From Saccharopolyspora ipomoeae (GTDB lineage Bacteria; Actinomycetota; Actinomycetes; Mycobacteriales; Pseudonocardiaceae), in NCBI RefSeq assembly GCF_029952525.1, contig NZ_JASAOF010000008.1, forward strand, positions 173,304-237,303: a stretch of DNA of 64,000 nucleotides. Direction: 5' to 3'. Made by a program: the position numbers and the translations under genes. Each line of letters opens with the position of its first letter. The stretch's first letter is position 1. Of this stretch, positions 43,801-52,006 are shown in pieces. The notes beneath the pieces were generated by a model. That model had not been told where the DNA came from, did no database searches, and saw only the letters and a list, made by a program, of their open reading frames with translations.

Positions 43801-44022
43801 GGAGGTGAGCACGAGGACGTTCTCCGGGGACACGTCCCGGTTCCGGATGCGGTCGGCGGCGATCTCGGCGAGCAGCGTGGACTTGCCGGTGCCGGGACCG
43901 CCGAGCACGCGCAGGAATCCGAAGGAGTGCTCCAGCGCGCGGCGGCCCGCTTCGTCCCAGGTCGTGGCGCGGCGCGCGGTCTCGGCGCGGCGCACGAGAA
44001 CGGGCGAGGTCGCTGCAGGCAC
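40840..44022 (-). CDS. adnA: Helicase-nuclease AdnA
   Basis: 1060 residues from GTG at 44022 ([26 protein letters not shown]); a TTG at 44052 is a weaker choice. Walker [10 protein letters not shown] (41-49), motif [16 protein letters not shown] and a downstream [19 protein letters not shown] show the UvrD-like motor. The C-terminal nuclease has [36 protein letters not shown] and the cluster [14 protein letters not shown], so one early cysteine plus C-x2-C-x5-C, as for the Fe-S staple of AddB-type nucleases. Partner of AdnB in double-strand break resection; the 4-base overlap implies equal synthesis. Confidence 0.95.
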   Translation of the reverse strand: MPAATSPVLVRRAETARRATTWDEAGRRALEHSFGFLRVLGGPGTGKSTLLAEIAADRIRNRDVSPENVLVLTSSRRAASWMRTEITRLLTGSGEDVRTAPEPLVRTVHSYAFAVLRLQAVRDELPPPQLLNGPDQDALVRELLQGDVDEGARDWPETLQPALTVPGFAEELRDLLLRAAERGVDPDRLVALGREHGRPEWVAAGRFGRQYEQVTLLRGAGGSQAAALDAAELVGSARLAFATDSGLLRAEQDRVRYVLVDDAQHLDPQQFQLIRTLGDTATEFILAGDPDQAVYTFRGADPRCLLDSDPGGDDTAVLTVDHRMSKSVREAVQRLASRLPGHGPQRRLVEPESDQDEVAGAVQVRLLATEAQEAAWVADQLRRAHLLDEIPWSRMGVVVRSTGRSLPVLRRALLAAGVPIALPVDDVPLSQRAAVRPLLTLLRCAVRPHELDADAAALLLSSQLGGADPLALRRLRRGLLRLESASGAARPSGELLVEVLQDGDRLAALEDSAAEPARKVGSLLRTARDSVDKGQTVEETLWKVWKASGLEKRWVAQSERHGVTGAQADRDLDAIVALFDAAAQFVDRSPGNDAAGFADYLTEQHIAGSSLAPTAPRDNAVQILTAHAASGQEWDVVAVPGVQEGSWPDLRLRGSLLGVEQLVDVLSGMTGERVSATAPLLAEERRLLLVAASRARRSLLVSAVRGEDEQPSRFLDELDGVDSDPDSAERPIARPERGLTLADLVGELRRVVCDSEEPEERRKRAAAQLARLAADGVPGADPDTWYGLPVPSTDAPLVTGDDPVKVSPSTVDILAKCPLRWLVERNGGQDTAELAAVTGTLVHALVQAAADGADTAQLHQALDEAWQTVDAGAPWFSRKERKRVEGMLNAFVVWLVQSRAELTQIGVERDLDVTVQGREGGPWLRLRGRVDRLEKDAEGRPVVVDVKTAKAPVSKGDAEEHPQLAVYQLAAALGAFGGEDDEPGGARLLYVAKSDRKGAATERAQEPLDEDKIKVWLDVVHSAAESSLGPAYVASENTDCPRCPARTSCPVHPAGRQVSQ

Positions 44023-44135
44023 GCACCGAATGGAACCACGCCAGCGCGACAAGATCGCTGCTGGGCGCGCCGGGATGTGGCCCGGTTATCTGGGATTTCC
44101 AACTGTGAATGCTGGGATCGGACTCCGGCGTTTGG

Positions 44136-44147
44136 TGGTGCATACCA
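44136..44147. promoter_or_regulatory. Possible DasR-like operator upstream of the chitinase
   Basis: TGGTGCATACCA, a perfect dyad, lies 105 bases before the chitinase start. Streptomyces DasR binds sites with the outline TGGTCTAGACCA upstream of chitinases. Half-sites match, the centre differs. The region 44050-44250 is the only promoter space for the gene and is clearly less GC-rich. Confidence 0.4.
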
Positions 44148-44251
44148 ATTTTGGGTTCTGGCAGATTTCCTTGCATCGCAGGCTTCCCCCGCCTGTGACC
44201 TGCGAATTCGCGCACCCCGACAGCGCGACGCACCCCGAAGAAGGAGGAAGC

Positions 44252-45244
44252 GTGAGCAAGATCCGCACGAGCCTGCTCGCCGGCGCCGCCGTCCTCGGCA
44301 CGTTGGCCGCGGGAGCGGCTCCGGCGTTGAGCGCCGGAGCGCCCGCCGACGCCCCGAGCCCGGCCGCCACCAGCCCGGTCGCCGCCTCGCCGTACCTGTA
44401 CAACGGCTGGGGCAGCCCGCCCGCGCCCGCCGACGTCATGAACGCGACCGGGATCAAGGACTTCACCCTCGCCTTCATCAATTCAGACGGCGGCTGCAAC
44501 CCCGCCTGGGACGGCCAGCGCCCGCTCGACGGCCAGGACAAGGCCACCATCGACGCGATCCGCGGCGCAGGCGGCGACGTGATCCCGTCCATCGGCGGCT
44601 ACTCCGGCACCAAGCTCAGCTCGGTGTGCGGCGACGCGCAGCAGCTGGCCGGCGCCTACCAGAAAGTGATCGACGCCTACGGGCTCAAGGCCATCGACAT
44701 CGACATCGAGGCCACCGAGTTCGAGAACCAGGCGTCCCGCGACATGGTCGTCGAGGCGCTGAAGATCATCAAGGACACCAACCCCGAGGTCCAGACCGTG
44801 GTCACCTTCCCGACCACGACCACCGGCCCGAACGAGAACGGCAAGGCGATGTTCGCCAAGGCCGCCGAGGTCGGCGCGAACGTCGACGTCTGGACGCAGA
44901 TGCCGTTCGACTTCAACGGTTCCGACATGGCCGCGGACACCATCTCCGCGACCGAGGGCCTCAAGGAGGCGCTGAAGGCCGCGTTCGGCTACGACGACGC
45001 CGACGCCTACGCGCACTCCGGCATCTCGTCGATGAACGGCAAGACCGACGTCGAGGGCGAGATCGTCGACCAGGCCGCGTTCCAGAAGATGGCCGACTAC
45101 GCCAAGCAGAACGGCCTCGGCCGCTTCACCTTCTGGTCGGTCAACCGCGACCGCCCCTGCAGCGGCGGCGCCGTCGACTCCTGCAGCGGCATCGAGCAGA
45201 GCGACTGGGACTTCTCCAAGATCGTCGCGGGCTTCCAGGGCTGA
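44252..45244 (+). CDS. Secreted glycoside hydrolase family 18 chitinase-like protein
   Basis: 330 residues from GTG with AAGGAGGAAGC upstream. A signal peptide ([30 protein letters not shown]) gives cleavage after about residue 28. The GH18 barrel begins [37 protein letters not shown] and the catalytic [13 protein letters not shown] (the DxDxE core with the acid Glu) are present; the end [14 protein letters not shown] has the late GH18 tryptophan. Closest in layout to bacterial single-domain chitinases without a chitin-binding module. It acts outside the cell. A terminator and then the palindrome array follow. Confidence 0.93.
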   Translation: MSKIRTSLLAGAAVLGTLAAGAAPALSAGAPADAPSPAATSPVAASPYLYNGWGSPPAPADVMNATGIKDFTLAFINSDGGCNPAWDGQRPLDGQDKATIDAIRGAGGDVIPSIGGYSGTKLSSVCGDAQQLAGAYQKVIDAYGLKAIDIDIEATEFENQASRDMVVEALKIIKDTNPEVQTVVTFPTTTTGPNENGKAMFAKAAEVGANVDVWTQMPFDFNGSDMAADTISATEGLKEALKAAFGYDDADAYAHSGISSMNGKTDVEGEIVDQAAFQKMADYAKQNGLGRFTFWSVNRDRPCSGGAVDSCSGIEQSDWDFSKIVAGFQG

Positions 45245-45260
45245 TCCCCGCACCACGTCA

Positions 45261-45290
45261 CGGCCCACCCCACCTCCCGGGGGTGGGCCG
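45261..45290 (+). terminator. Terminator behind the chitinase gene
   Basis: CGGCCCACCC (45261-45270) pairs with GGGTGGGCCG (45281-45290), 16 bases past the stop. Confidence 0.85.
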
Positions 45291-45305
45291 TCGCGCGTGT
45301 CAGGG

Positions 45306-45602
45306 CACAGTTTTCATGAAAACCGCCCCCACCCCAACACCACGAAGTTTTCATGAAAACTTCCCCCACCCACGGGACCCGAGGTCGAGACAGTTTTCAT
45401 GAAAACTGTCCCCTCCCGAGAACCACGAGGTTTTCATGAAAACTGTCTCTCCCCAAGGGGATGACCCCCTCAGAGGACCGTTTTGACCTGGGGCAACGCA
45501 GTTTTCATGAAAACTGTCCCACCCCTGGGGTCGAGACAGTTTTCATGAAAACTTCCCTCACCCATGAGGCCCGAGGTCGGGACAGTTTTCATGAAAACTT
45601 CG
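45306..45602. repeat. Array of seven family A palindromes
   Basis: The core GTTTTCATGAAAAC occurs unchanged at 45310, 45347, 45393, 45430, 45501, 45539 and 45585 (start positions). Spacings are 37, 46, 37, 71, 38 and 46 bases. Most copies extend to GACA...TGTC, the copy at 45389-45410 perfectly. Linkers are C-rich and three contain CGAGGTCG. The array fills nearly all of the 449-base gap between the chitinase terminator and the alkyltransferase-like gene. No coding sequence is credible in it. Confidence 0.97.
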
Positions 45603-45693
45603 CGATGGGGAGGGGCGTCGGCCTGGGAAGGGGCGTCTGTCTGGGGAGGTGTTGAGGTGGGGGTCTGGTGGGGGGTTGGTGGGGTAGGTTCGG

Positions 45694-45984
45694 GTGGTGG
45701 ACGAGGAGACTTTCGAGCGGGTCAGGGCCGTGGTGGCGTCGATCCCGCCCGGGAAGGTGCTGTCCTACGGGGACGTGGCGGCGCGGGCCGGGTTGAACTC
45801 GCCCCGGTTGGTCGGGCGGATCATGGCTGAGGACACCGCGGACCTCCCCTGGTACCGGGTGTTGCGGTCGAACGGGACCGTCGCCGAGCACCTGCGCCAC
45901 CGCCAGCTCGAACTGCTCCGCGCCGAGGGCGTCCTCGCCGACGGCGGCAAGATCCCCATGAGCCGGTACCGCTGGCGCGACTAG
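45694..45984 (+). CDS. Alkyltransferase-like (ATL) DNA repair protein
   Basis: 96 residues from GTG. It is the MGMT-type DNA-binding domain: VRAVVASIPPGKVLSYGDVAARAGLNSPRLVGRIMAEDTADLPWYRVLRSNG. The reactive cysteine of the PCHRV motif is replaced by Trp (PWYRV), the mark of ATL proteins. These bind O6-alkylguanine without removing the alkyl group and steer the lesion to nucleotide excision repair. Same place in order as Rv3204, after adnA. Its stop overlaps that of the convergent HemD-like gene by four bases. Confidence 0.9.
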   Translation: MVDEETFERVRAVVASIPPGKVLSYGDVAARAGLNSPRLVGRIMAEDTADLPWYRVLRSNGTVAEHLRHRQLELLRAEGVLADGGKIPMSRYRWRD

Positions 45985-46796
45985 CGCTGCGGAAGCCGCT
46001 CCTCCACCAGCTTGACGAGGGCTGCCGTGCGGGCGCGGTCCGGGATCTCGTGCGGGAGACCGGCTCCGGCGATCGGCGCGGCCGTGACCGGGCCGACGCA
46101 GGCGATGAGGACGTTGTCGCGCAACGCCTTCCGCAGCGCCTCACCGCGGTCGGTGCGGTCGGCGCGGGCGAGGAAGTTCGTGGCGGCCGGGGCGCTGGTG
46201 AACGGCAGCGCGTCCACCTCCCCCGCGATGACGGCGTCGATGAGCCGGTCCAGCGCGTCCAGGTCCACCGGGTCGGTCCAGCGGTAGACCGTCACCGGCA
46301 CGACCTCCCCGCCCGCCTCGCTCAGGCGGCGGCGGAACTCCAGCATCGGATCGCCGTGCACCTGCAGCACGACCCGCTTGCCCGCCACACCCCGCTCCAG
46401 CAGGTAGGACAGGATCTCGGCGGACTCCTCGGTCGGCGAGGTCCACTCCTCGCGCAGTCCCGCGCCGCGCACCGCGCCCTTGGCCTTCGCACCGCGCGCG
46501 ACGATCCGGGCACCGGACAGGTGCCGCACCAGCTCCTCGCCCGAGGACTCGACCCAGCCCTTGAAGCCCATCCCGGTGATCGCCACGACGAAGTCGACCG
46601 GCGCCGACAGCACCGCCTCGGTGGCGGCGGCGAGCTCACCGTCGTCGGGCAGCGGGACCGTGTGCATCGCGGCGCCGAACAGCACGCGAGCACCCCGGCG
46701 GGCCAGCAGGTTGCCGAGCTCCTCGGCCTTGCGCTCCGCCGTGATCCCGATCGTGAAACCGCTCAACACGTCCTGCACCCGGACATCGTCACACAC
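45981..46796 (-). CDS. Uroporphyrinogen-III synthase (HemD) family protein
   Basis: 271 residues. Two HemD-type half-domains are seen: SGFTIGITAERKAEELGNLLARRGARVLFGAAM with VDFVVAITGMGFKGWVE, and VVLQVHGDPMLEFRRRLSEAGGEVVPVTVYRWTDP with VDALPFTSAPAATNFLARA and NVLIACVGPVTAAPIAGAG. It matches the group often fused to a winged-helix response-regulator domain, but here the HemD domain stands alone. No other heme gene is near, so a true heme-pathway role is uncertain. Convergent with the ATL gene; the gene at 46825 lies upstream on the same strand. Confidence 0.85.
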   Translation of the reverse strand: MCDDVRVQDVLSGFTIGITAERKAEELGNLLARRGARVLFGAAMHTVPLPDDGELAAATEAVLSAPVDFVVAITGMGFKGWVESSGEELVRHLSGARIVARGAKAKGAVRGAGLREEWTSPTEESAEILSYLLERGVAGKRVVLQVHGDPMLEFRRRLSEAGGEVVPVTVYRWTDPVDLDALDRLIDAVIAGEVDALPFTSAPAATNFLARADRTDRGEALRKALRDNVLIACVGPVTAAPIAGAGLPHEIPDRARTAALVKLVEERLPQR

Positions 46797-46824
46797 CCCG
46801 GCGCCGGAACCGAGGCGCGACGGA

Positions 46825-47622
46825 TCACAGCACTTCGAGCACCATCTGGGAGGAGCGCTCCAGACCGGTCAGGGTCTTGGCGTTCGAGCGGGGGTGCAGC
46901 GCGTGCACCGCGAGCCGGAACAGCAGGGCGCGCAGCAGCGCCTGCGGCCAGTCGGTCAGGTGCGACCAGCGCTCCACGATCGCCGGGTCCGCACCGCCCC
47001 ACGCCAGCGAGTCCACGACCACCACGGCCGCGGCCCACTCGGCGGGTCTCCAGTAGGCGTTGAAGTCGATCACGCCGGGCGAGGCGTCCCCGGCGAAGAG
47101 CACGTTGCCGAACAGGTCGCCGTGCACCACCTGCGGCTGCAGCTGCACCGGGCGCCGCGAACCGGCGAGCACGTCGTAGAGCCTGCCACCCTTGTCCTGC
47201 GGCAGCACGTAGTCCTCTTCACCCCACGCCATCCGGTCGGCGAGGGCGTAGATGTCCTGCCGGAGCTGCAGGAAGCGCGGCCGGGACAGGTACCGGCTGG
47301 AGGCGTGCAACCGCAGCGACATGGCCACGACCTCGTCGTGGCGCGGTTCGGGACGGCCCATGACGTCGCGGCTGGCGGACCAGCCCGACACCACCCAGCG
47401 CCCGTCGGTCGAGCGCACCGGGCGCGAGATCCGGATGTCGTCGGGTTCGAGCACGTCGAGGGTCTGGGCGACCCACGCGGCCTCGGCGGTGTTGGCGGCC
47501 GGCTTGAGCACGATCTCGCCGCATCGCCACGCGACCGCGCCCTCCAGCGCCTCCGGCTCCTCGACTCGCGCGCCGAACGCCGCGCACACGTGCGGCGGTG
47601 GCGGCTCCGGCGTAGCACTCAC
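46825..47622 (-). CDS. TIGR02569 family (aminoglycoside-phosphotransferase-like fold)
   Basis: 265 residues from GTG at 47622 (VSATPEPPPPHVCAAFGARV). LQLQPQVVHGDLFGNVLFAGDASPGVIDFNAYWRPAEW carries the catalytic HGDxxxxN and the DFN metal-binding aspartate of choline/aminoglycoside kinase folds; the N-lobe has GEIVLKPAAN with the candidate ATP-binding lysine. This is the actinobacterial TIGR02569 family (Rv3205c place). The substrate is unknown. The frame continues to 47910 through the promoter of the moeZ side and is not used. Confidence 0.87.
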   Translation of the reverse strand: MSATPEPPPPHVCAAFGARVEEPEALEGAVAWRCGEIVLKPAANTAEAAWVAQTLDVLEPDDIRISRPVRSTDGRWVVSGWSASRDVMGRPEPRHDEVVAMSLRLHASSRYLSRPRFLQLRQDIYALADRMAWGEEDYVLPQDKGGRLYDVLAGSRRPVQLQPQVVHGDLFGNVLFAGDASPGVIDFNAYWRPAEWAAAVVVVDSLAWGGADPAIVERWSHLTDWPQALLRALLFRLAVHALHPRSNAKTLTGLERSSQMVLEVL

Positions 47623-47682
47623 GCGCCAGACGCTACCTCGAAGATCGGTGTTTCGGCAGCAGGCGCTCCGCGAAGAAGCGAA

Positions 47683-47717
47683 AGCGGTGCGCCGGTCGGC
47701 AGAACCGGCGCACCGCT
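47683..47717 (-). terminator. Terminator behind moeZ
   Basis: AGCGGTGCGCCGGT (47683-47696) is perfectly complementary to 47704-47717. It starts 14 bases past the moeZ stop. Confidence 0.88.
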
Positions 47718-47731
47718 CTCGACAGCTCCGA

Positions 47732-48904
47732 TCAGTAGGTCGGCAGGCTGGTGTCGACCTGGTTGGCCCAGCCCAGGACACCGCCGCCGACGTGCACGGC
47801 GTCGGCGAAGCCGGCCTTGTGCAGCGCCGCGAGGGCCTCGGCGGAGCGGCCACCGGACTTGCAGTGCAGGACGATCTTGCGGTCCTGCGGAAGCTCGGCC
47901 AGCGCCTCACCGGAGAGGATGCGGTCCTTGGGGATCAGCTTCGAGCCGTCGATCTTGACGATCTCGTACTCGTGCGGCTCCCGGACGTCGATCAGCTCGA
48001 ACTTCTCGCCCCGATCGAACATGTCCTTGAGCTCCTGCGGCGTGATGGTGCTGTTCGCCGCCGCCTGCTGCGCGTCGTCGGAGACCACGCCGCAGAACGC
48101 CTCGTAGTCGATCAGCTCGTTGATCGGCTCGGCGTTCGGGTCCTTGCGGATCTTGACGGTGCGGTAGCTCATCTCCAGCGCGTCGTAGATCATCAGCCGG
48201 CCGAGCAGCGTCTCACCGATGCCGGTGATCAGCTTGATGGCCTCGTTGACCATGATCGAGCCGATGGAGGCGCACAGCACGCCCAGCACGCCGCCCTCGG
48301 CGCAGGACGGCACCATGCCGGGCGGCGGCGGCTCGGGGTACAGGTCGCGGTACTGCGGACCGTGCTCGGCCCAGAACACGCTGGCCTGGCCCTCGAACCG
48401 GAAGATCGAGCCCCACACGTACGGCTTGCCCAGCAGCACGGCCGCGTCGTTGACCAGGTACCGGGTGGCGAAGTTGTCCGTGCCGTCCAGGATCAGGTCG
48501 TAGTCCCGGAAGATTTCCAGGGCGTTGTCCGAGGTCAGGTGCGTCTTGTGCAGGTTGACCTGGACGTAGGGGTTGACCTCGGCGATCGAGTCCTTGGCGG
48601 ACTCGGCCTTGGGGCGGCCCAGGTCGGACTGCCCGTGGATGACCTGGCGGTGCAGGTTCGACTCGTCGACCTCGTCGAACTCGACGATGCCGAGCGTGCC
48701 GACGCCCGCTGCGGCCAGGTACAGAAGCGCCGGGCTGCCGAGCCCGCCGGCGCCGACCACCAGGACCTTGGCGTTCTTCAGCCGCTTCTGCCCGTCCATC
48801 CCGACGTCCGGGATGATCAGGTGGCGGCTGTAGCGCGCGACCTCTTCCTTGGTCAGCTCCGACGCCGGCTCGACCAGCGGCGGTAGCGACGTTGCGCCGG
48901 ACAT
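47732..48904 (-). CDS. moeZ: Adenylyltransferase/sulfurtransferase MoeZ
   Basis: 390 residues from ATG at 48904 with GGAGGAGGAG upstream. The ThiF/MoeB domain (about 25-265) has VLVVGAGGLGSPALLYLAAAGVG, DLILDGTDNFATRYLVND and SCAEGGVLGVLC. The C-terminal rhodanese domain (about 290-390) has LIDVREPHEYEI and the active-site loop VLHCKSGGRSAEA. MoeZ adenylates and thiolates sulfur carrier proteins such as CysO, MoaD and ThiS in cysteine, molybdopterin and thiamine synthesis. Ortholog of Rv3206c by order. The roughly 180-base gap upstream should hold its promoter; nothing else is visible there. Confidence 0.95.
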   Translation of the reverse strand: MSGATSLPPLVEPASELTKEEVARYSRHLIIPDVGMDGQKRLKNAKVLVVGAGGLGSPALLYLAAAGVGTLGIVEFDEVDESNLHRQVIHGQSDLGRPKAESAKDSIAEVNPYVQVNLHKTHLTSDNALEIFRDYDLILDGTDNFATRYLVNDAAVLLGKPYVWGSIFRFEGQASVFWAEHGPQYRDLYPEPPPPGMVPSCAEGGVLGVLCASIGSIMVNEAIKLITGIGETLLGRLMIYDALEMSYRTVKIRKDPNAEPINELIDYEAFCGVVSDDAQQAAANSTITPQELKDMFDRGEKFELIDVREPHEYEIVKIDGSKLIPKDRILSGEALAELPQDRKIVLHCKSGGRSAEALAALHKAGFADAVHVGGGVLGWANQVDTSLPTY

Positions 48905-49087
48905 TCCCAGCTCCTCCTCCGGTGGCGGCACCGATCGCGGAGCGCGGCCGATGCCTTAAGAAAGCGTCCTCGTGTACCTCAAGAGGTAACACGGAATCTG
49001 CAACGTCAGCCTGAACGATCCGATTCCCCAACCCAAACGGCTCCCACCATCCGGGACGACCCGGACGAGACGACCCGGCCGGGCCCG

Positions 49088-50122
49088 CTAGAAGCCCGGG
49101 GCGACCGGGAAGGGCCAGGCGTTGGGGCGGCAGACGAAGCCGTTCGCGTCGATCGGAGTCCCCTGGTCGGCGACCTGGTTGAGGTCGTGCAGCTCGTTGT
49201 TGGAGACGCTGAACGTCTGCTGCATCATCACCGGCGCCAGCGCGCCCTGCCCGGGGCAGCCGACGTGCTTGTTGCCGAAGACGTGGCCGACCTCATGGTT
49301 GATCTGGTACCGGCGGTAGTTGCCGATGTCACCTTCGAAGGACACCGCCCCGCGCACCCACCGGGCCGCGTTGAGGTAGACCATGTCGCCCTTGCGGCAC
49401 GAGCTGTCGTAGGGCACGCCGTCGGTGTAGTCGCAGGCCTCGCGGGCCGTCTGCTGGCTGACCAGGATCACCCGGAAGTCCGGGCGCGGACCGCTGTCGT
49501 CGACGCGCTGCAGCGAGATGCCGCCGGCCTGCGGGTTGGTCCAGCTGCGCGGGTCCGACAGCGTCGTCTGCACCAGGTTGCCGAACTCGGCGTTCGGGTC
49601 GGGGATCTGCACGCCGACCTCGACCTCGACGCTGTAGCGGTAGAGCTGACCGCCGCCCACGACCGGCGAGGTGCCCGGCAGCACCTGGAAGGTGCGGGCC
49701 CCGGTCTCGGGGATCGGGCCGCCCGGCGGCAGGTCGGCGGAGAACATGTTCACCGGGAAGGTCTGGCTCGGCGGCGCCTCGCGCACGATCGGCTCGCCCG
49801 GCCCCTGCTCGGCGATCGGCGGCGGGCCGGTGAGGGCCGCGTTGACGTCGCCGGGGCGCACGGTCTGCAGCACGGCCAGCGCGGTGATGACCACCAGCAG
49901 CGGCAGCGCGTAGACCCGCCAGCCGTAGCGGCCGAGCACGCTCTTGCGGTGCCGGGCGCGGTAGCGGCGCCCCGGGTTCCAGGACGCGGCCAGCGGCTCG
50001 CCCCGGGGCGGTTCGCCGCGCCGGCGCGGCCGGTCCGACAGACCACGGGACTCGCTCGCGGAACGTTCCGCCGGATGGCGGTCTTCCTCGGAGTCGCGGG
50101 GAGGTTGCGGCGGACGCGTCAC
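49088..50122 (-). CDS. DUF3152 membrane-anchored metalloprotease-like protein
   Basis: 344 residues from ATG. A basic, disordered N-terminus (about 1-65) is followed by one membrane segment (GWRVYALPLLVVITALAVLQTV). The extracytoplasmic DUF3152 domain ends with YQINHEVGHVFGNKHVGCPGQGALAPVMMQQT, an HExxH...H zinc motif plus a Met-turn-like MMQ, so probable peptidase activity (inference). Three cysteines precede or sit in it. Function untested to my knowledge. Ortholog of Rv3207c by order. Confidence 0.9.
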   Translation of the reverse strand: MTRPPQPPRDSEEDRHPAERSASESRGLSDRPRRRGEPPRGEPLAASWNPGRRYRARHRKSVLGRYGWRVYALPLLVVITALAVLQTVRPGDVNAALTGPPPIAEQGPGEPIVREAPPSQTFPVNMFSADLPPGGPIPETGARTFQVLPGTSPVVGGGQLYRYSVEVEVGVQIPDPNAEFGNLVQTTLSDPRSWTNPQAGGISLQRVDDSGPRPDFRVILVSQQTAREACDYTDGVPYDSSCRKGDMVYLNAARWVRGAVSFEGDIGNYRRYQINHEVGHVFGNKHVGCPGQGALAPVMMQQTFSVSNNELHDLNQVADQGTPIDANGFVCRPNAWPFPVAPGF

Positions 50123-50221
50123 CCCACTAGCGTGCCACAGCCCGACCAGCCCACTTCGTCACACCGACCACTACGGGTGAGCGAACCGGAGAAGATCACT
50201 CGGGTTGCCCAATCCGGCGTT

Positions 50222-51250
50222 TCACCAGGTGTCGGACAGCGCCAGGCCCAGCACCGCGCGTGCCACCACGGCCGGGCGCTCCATCTGGGCGACGTGGCCG
50301 GTCCGCGGGATCACCAGCAGGCGTCCGCGCGGCAGCAGAGTCGCCGTGCGTGGCGCCTTGCGAACCGAAACCACCCGATCGTTGTCCCCCCAGATGACGA
50401 GCGCGGGCGTGTCGATCCGGGCCAGCAACCGCCACAGCGAGCGGCCGGGCGCCACCACCCACGACCGCATCAGCTGCACCGTGGTCTGCGCCAGGGCCGC
50501 GGCGGCCCACGGCAGGCCCGCCCGCTCGGCGAACTCCGCGGCGGCCTCGTCGAGGCGGTGCGGCGGGATGCGGTCGGGCTCGGCGAAGCACACCTGCAGC
50601 AGCTGCTCGGCCCTTTCCCTCGGGGTCACCGCGGCGAGCCTGCGGCGGGTCGGCGGGCCGATGACCGGCAGCAGCGCGAAGAACAACCGCGGATCGGAGA
50701 TCCGGCTCGGGCTCGGCCGCAGGTCGGGCATCGCCGGGGAGATCAGCGTCAGCGTGCTGACCAGGTCCGGGCGCCGCGCGGCGACCTCGGCGGCCACCGC
50801 CCCGCCGAAGGAGTTGCCGGTCAGGTGCACCGCTCCCGAACCCAGCTCGGTCAGCAACCGGATGACCAGGTCGGCGTTCTCCTGCCGGGTGAAGCCGAAG
50901 CCCTCGGGCGGCTCCGAGCGGCCGAAGCCGGGCAGGTCGACCGCGACGCTGCGCAGGTGACCGGAGAGCTGGGCGGACAGGTCGGTCCAGTTCGTCGACG
51001 ATCCGGCGAGCCCGTGCAGGTGGACGGCGGTCTCCGCGCCCACCGGGCCTTCGGTCTCGCGGACGTGCAGCGACGCGGCCGCGGAGTCGGCGGTGGCGGG
51101 CAGATCGATCCGGCGGCTCTCCGGCGGACGCCGGTGCGGGTCCAGCTCGGGCAGGCCGTCGACCATCGGCACCCTGGTCAGGACGTCCCGGTCGAGCCGG
51201 GTGCGCCGGGTGGAGCGCTGCGAGTGGGTCTCCGTGGCACGCGTCGTCAT
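50222..51250 (-). CDS. Alpha/beta hydrolase
   Basis: 342 residues from ATG. The fold is clear: oxyanion loop VHLHGLAGSSTNWTDL, nucleophile elbow LTGNSFGGAVAAEVAA, acid in ALVIWGDNDRVVSV and His in IPRTGHVAQMERP. The first 55 residues are polar and unusual for the family. A cap domain lies at about 200-270. The substrate is unknown. It is divergent from the TetR gene at 51368, so that regulator may control it; the 117-base gap between them is the likely operator region. Confidence 0.88.
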   Translation of the reverse strand: MTTRATETHSQRSTRRTRLDRDVLTRVPMVDGLPELDPHRRPPESRRIDLPATADSAAASLHVRETEGPVGAETAVHLHGLAGSSTNWTDLSAQLSGHLRSVAVDLPGFGRSEPPEGFGFTRQENADLVIRLLTELGSGAVHLTGNSFGGAVAAEVAARRPDLVSTLTLISPAMPDLRPSPSRISDPRLFFALLPVIGPPTRRRLAAVTPRERAEQLLQVCFAEPDRIPPHRLDEAAAEFAERAGLPWAAAALAQTTVQLMRSWVVAPGRSLWRLLARIDTPALVIWGDNDRVVSVRKAPRTATLLPRGRLLVIPRTGHVAQMERPAVVARAVLGLALSDTW

Positions 51251-51367
51251 CGCACCAGGATGCCGTCCGAACCAGGCGGATTGCGGTAGGTGGCTTTACT
51301 GGCGAGTAGAGTCGGGGAAGTTTGGGGGCTGCATGGCCACCGATCGCGGCGGAAGGAAGAGGCGAGG

Positions 51368-51988
51368 ATGACCGGGACCGCGCAGCCGAGTAAGGGAATC
51401 CGGTTGCCCCGCGACGCGCGCCGGGCGCAGCTGCTGGAGGCGGCCCAGCACGTGTTCGTGCACAACGGCTACCACGCGGCGGCGATGGACGACATCGCCG
51501 AGCGCGCGGGTGTCAGCAAGCCGGTCCTCTACCAGCACTTCCCCGGCAAGCTGGAGCTCTACCTGGCGCTGCTGGAGACCCACGGCAACGAGCTGGTCCG
51601 GCGCGTCCGCACGGCGATAGAGTCGACCTCCGACAACAAGCAGCGGGTCCGCGCGGCCATCGGCGCGTTCTACGAGTTCGTGGCCAGCGAGGACCAGGCG
51701 TTCCGGCTGGTGTTCGAGTCCGACCTGCGCGGCGAGCCGGCCGTGGAGAAGGCCGTCGAGAACTCGCTGTCCGGCTGCATCGACGCGATCACCGAAGCCG
51801 TCACCGCCGACGCCGGGCTGGACGCCGCCCGAGCCCGCCTGCTCGCGGTCGGCCTCGTCGGCCTGGCCCAGGTCACCGCTCGCGACTGGCTCGACGAGCA
51901 GCAGAAGATCCCCCGCGACGAGGCCGTCAGCCTCATCGCCACCCTCGCCTGGAAGGGCCTCGCGGGCTTCCCGCTGCAGAGCTCCTGA
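51368..51988 (+). CDS. TetR-family transcriptional regulator
   Basis: 206 residues from ATG, after GGAAGAGGCGAGG. The N-terminal DNA-binding domain is RRAQLLEAAQHVFVHNGYHAAAMDDIAERAGVSKPVLYQHFPGKLELYLALLE. The rest is the helical ligand/dimer domain. Order matches Rv3208. It is divergent from an alpha/beta hydrolase. The ligand is unknown. Its stop is 18 bases from the convergent hydrolase stop. Confidence 0.92.
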   Translation: MTGTAQPSKGIRLPRDARRAQLLEAAQHVFVHNGYHAAAMDDIAERAGVSKPVLYQHFPGKLELYLALLETHGNELVRRVRTAIESTSDNKQRVRAAIGAFYEFVASEDQAFRLVFESDLRGEPAVEKAVENSLSGCIDAITEAVTADAGLDAARARLLAVGLVGLAQVTARDWLDEQQKIPRDEAVSLIATLAWKGLAGFPLQSS

Positions 51989-52006
51989 TCGTCCGAGGAG
52001 CCCGGT

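Noticed and set aside
37667..45402. Very long open frames antisense to adnB and adnA (1087 and 1511 codons)
   Set aside because: They are mirror frames of GC-rich genes, with Arg/Gly/Val-rich, motif-free translations; the minus-strand frames carry all helicase and nuclease motifs.
45306..45602. CRISPR-like array
   Set aside because: The repeated unit is a perfect palindrome without a non-palindromic repeat body, the spacers are related to each other (CGAGGTCG linkers, C-rich) and uneven, and no cas genes are present.
20170..45602. Small ORFs starting inside the palindromes (…FMKTSP, MAKTVP)
   Set aside because: Each family A or B arm contains ATG followed by AAA ACT or GCT AAA ACT, and a G-rich flank that mimics a ribosome binding site, on both strands. 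The frames after it are unrelated at each site, so they are by-products of the palindrome.
20170..45602. True ParB parS sites
   Set aside because: The core differs from GTTTCACGTGAAAC in the central six bases, the array is not near dnaA or parAB in this window, and parS sites are normally not arranged in such dense arrays. The resemblance is kept only as a hypothesis.
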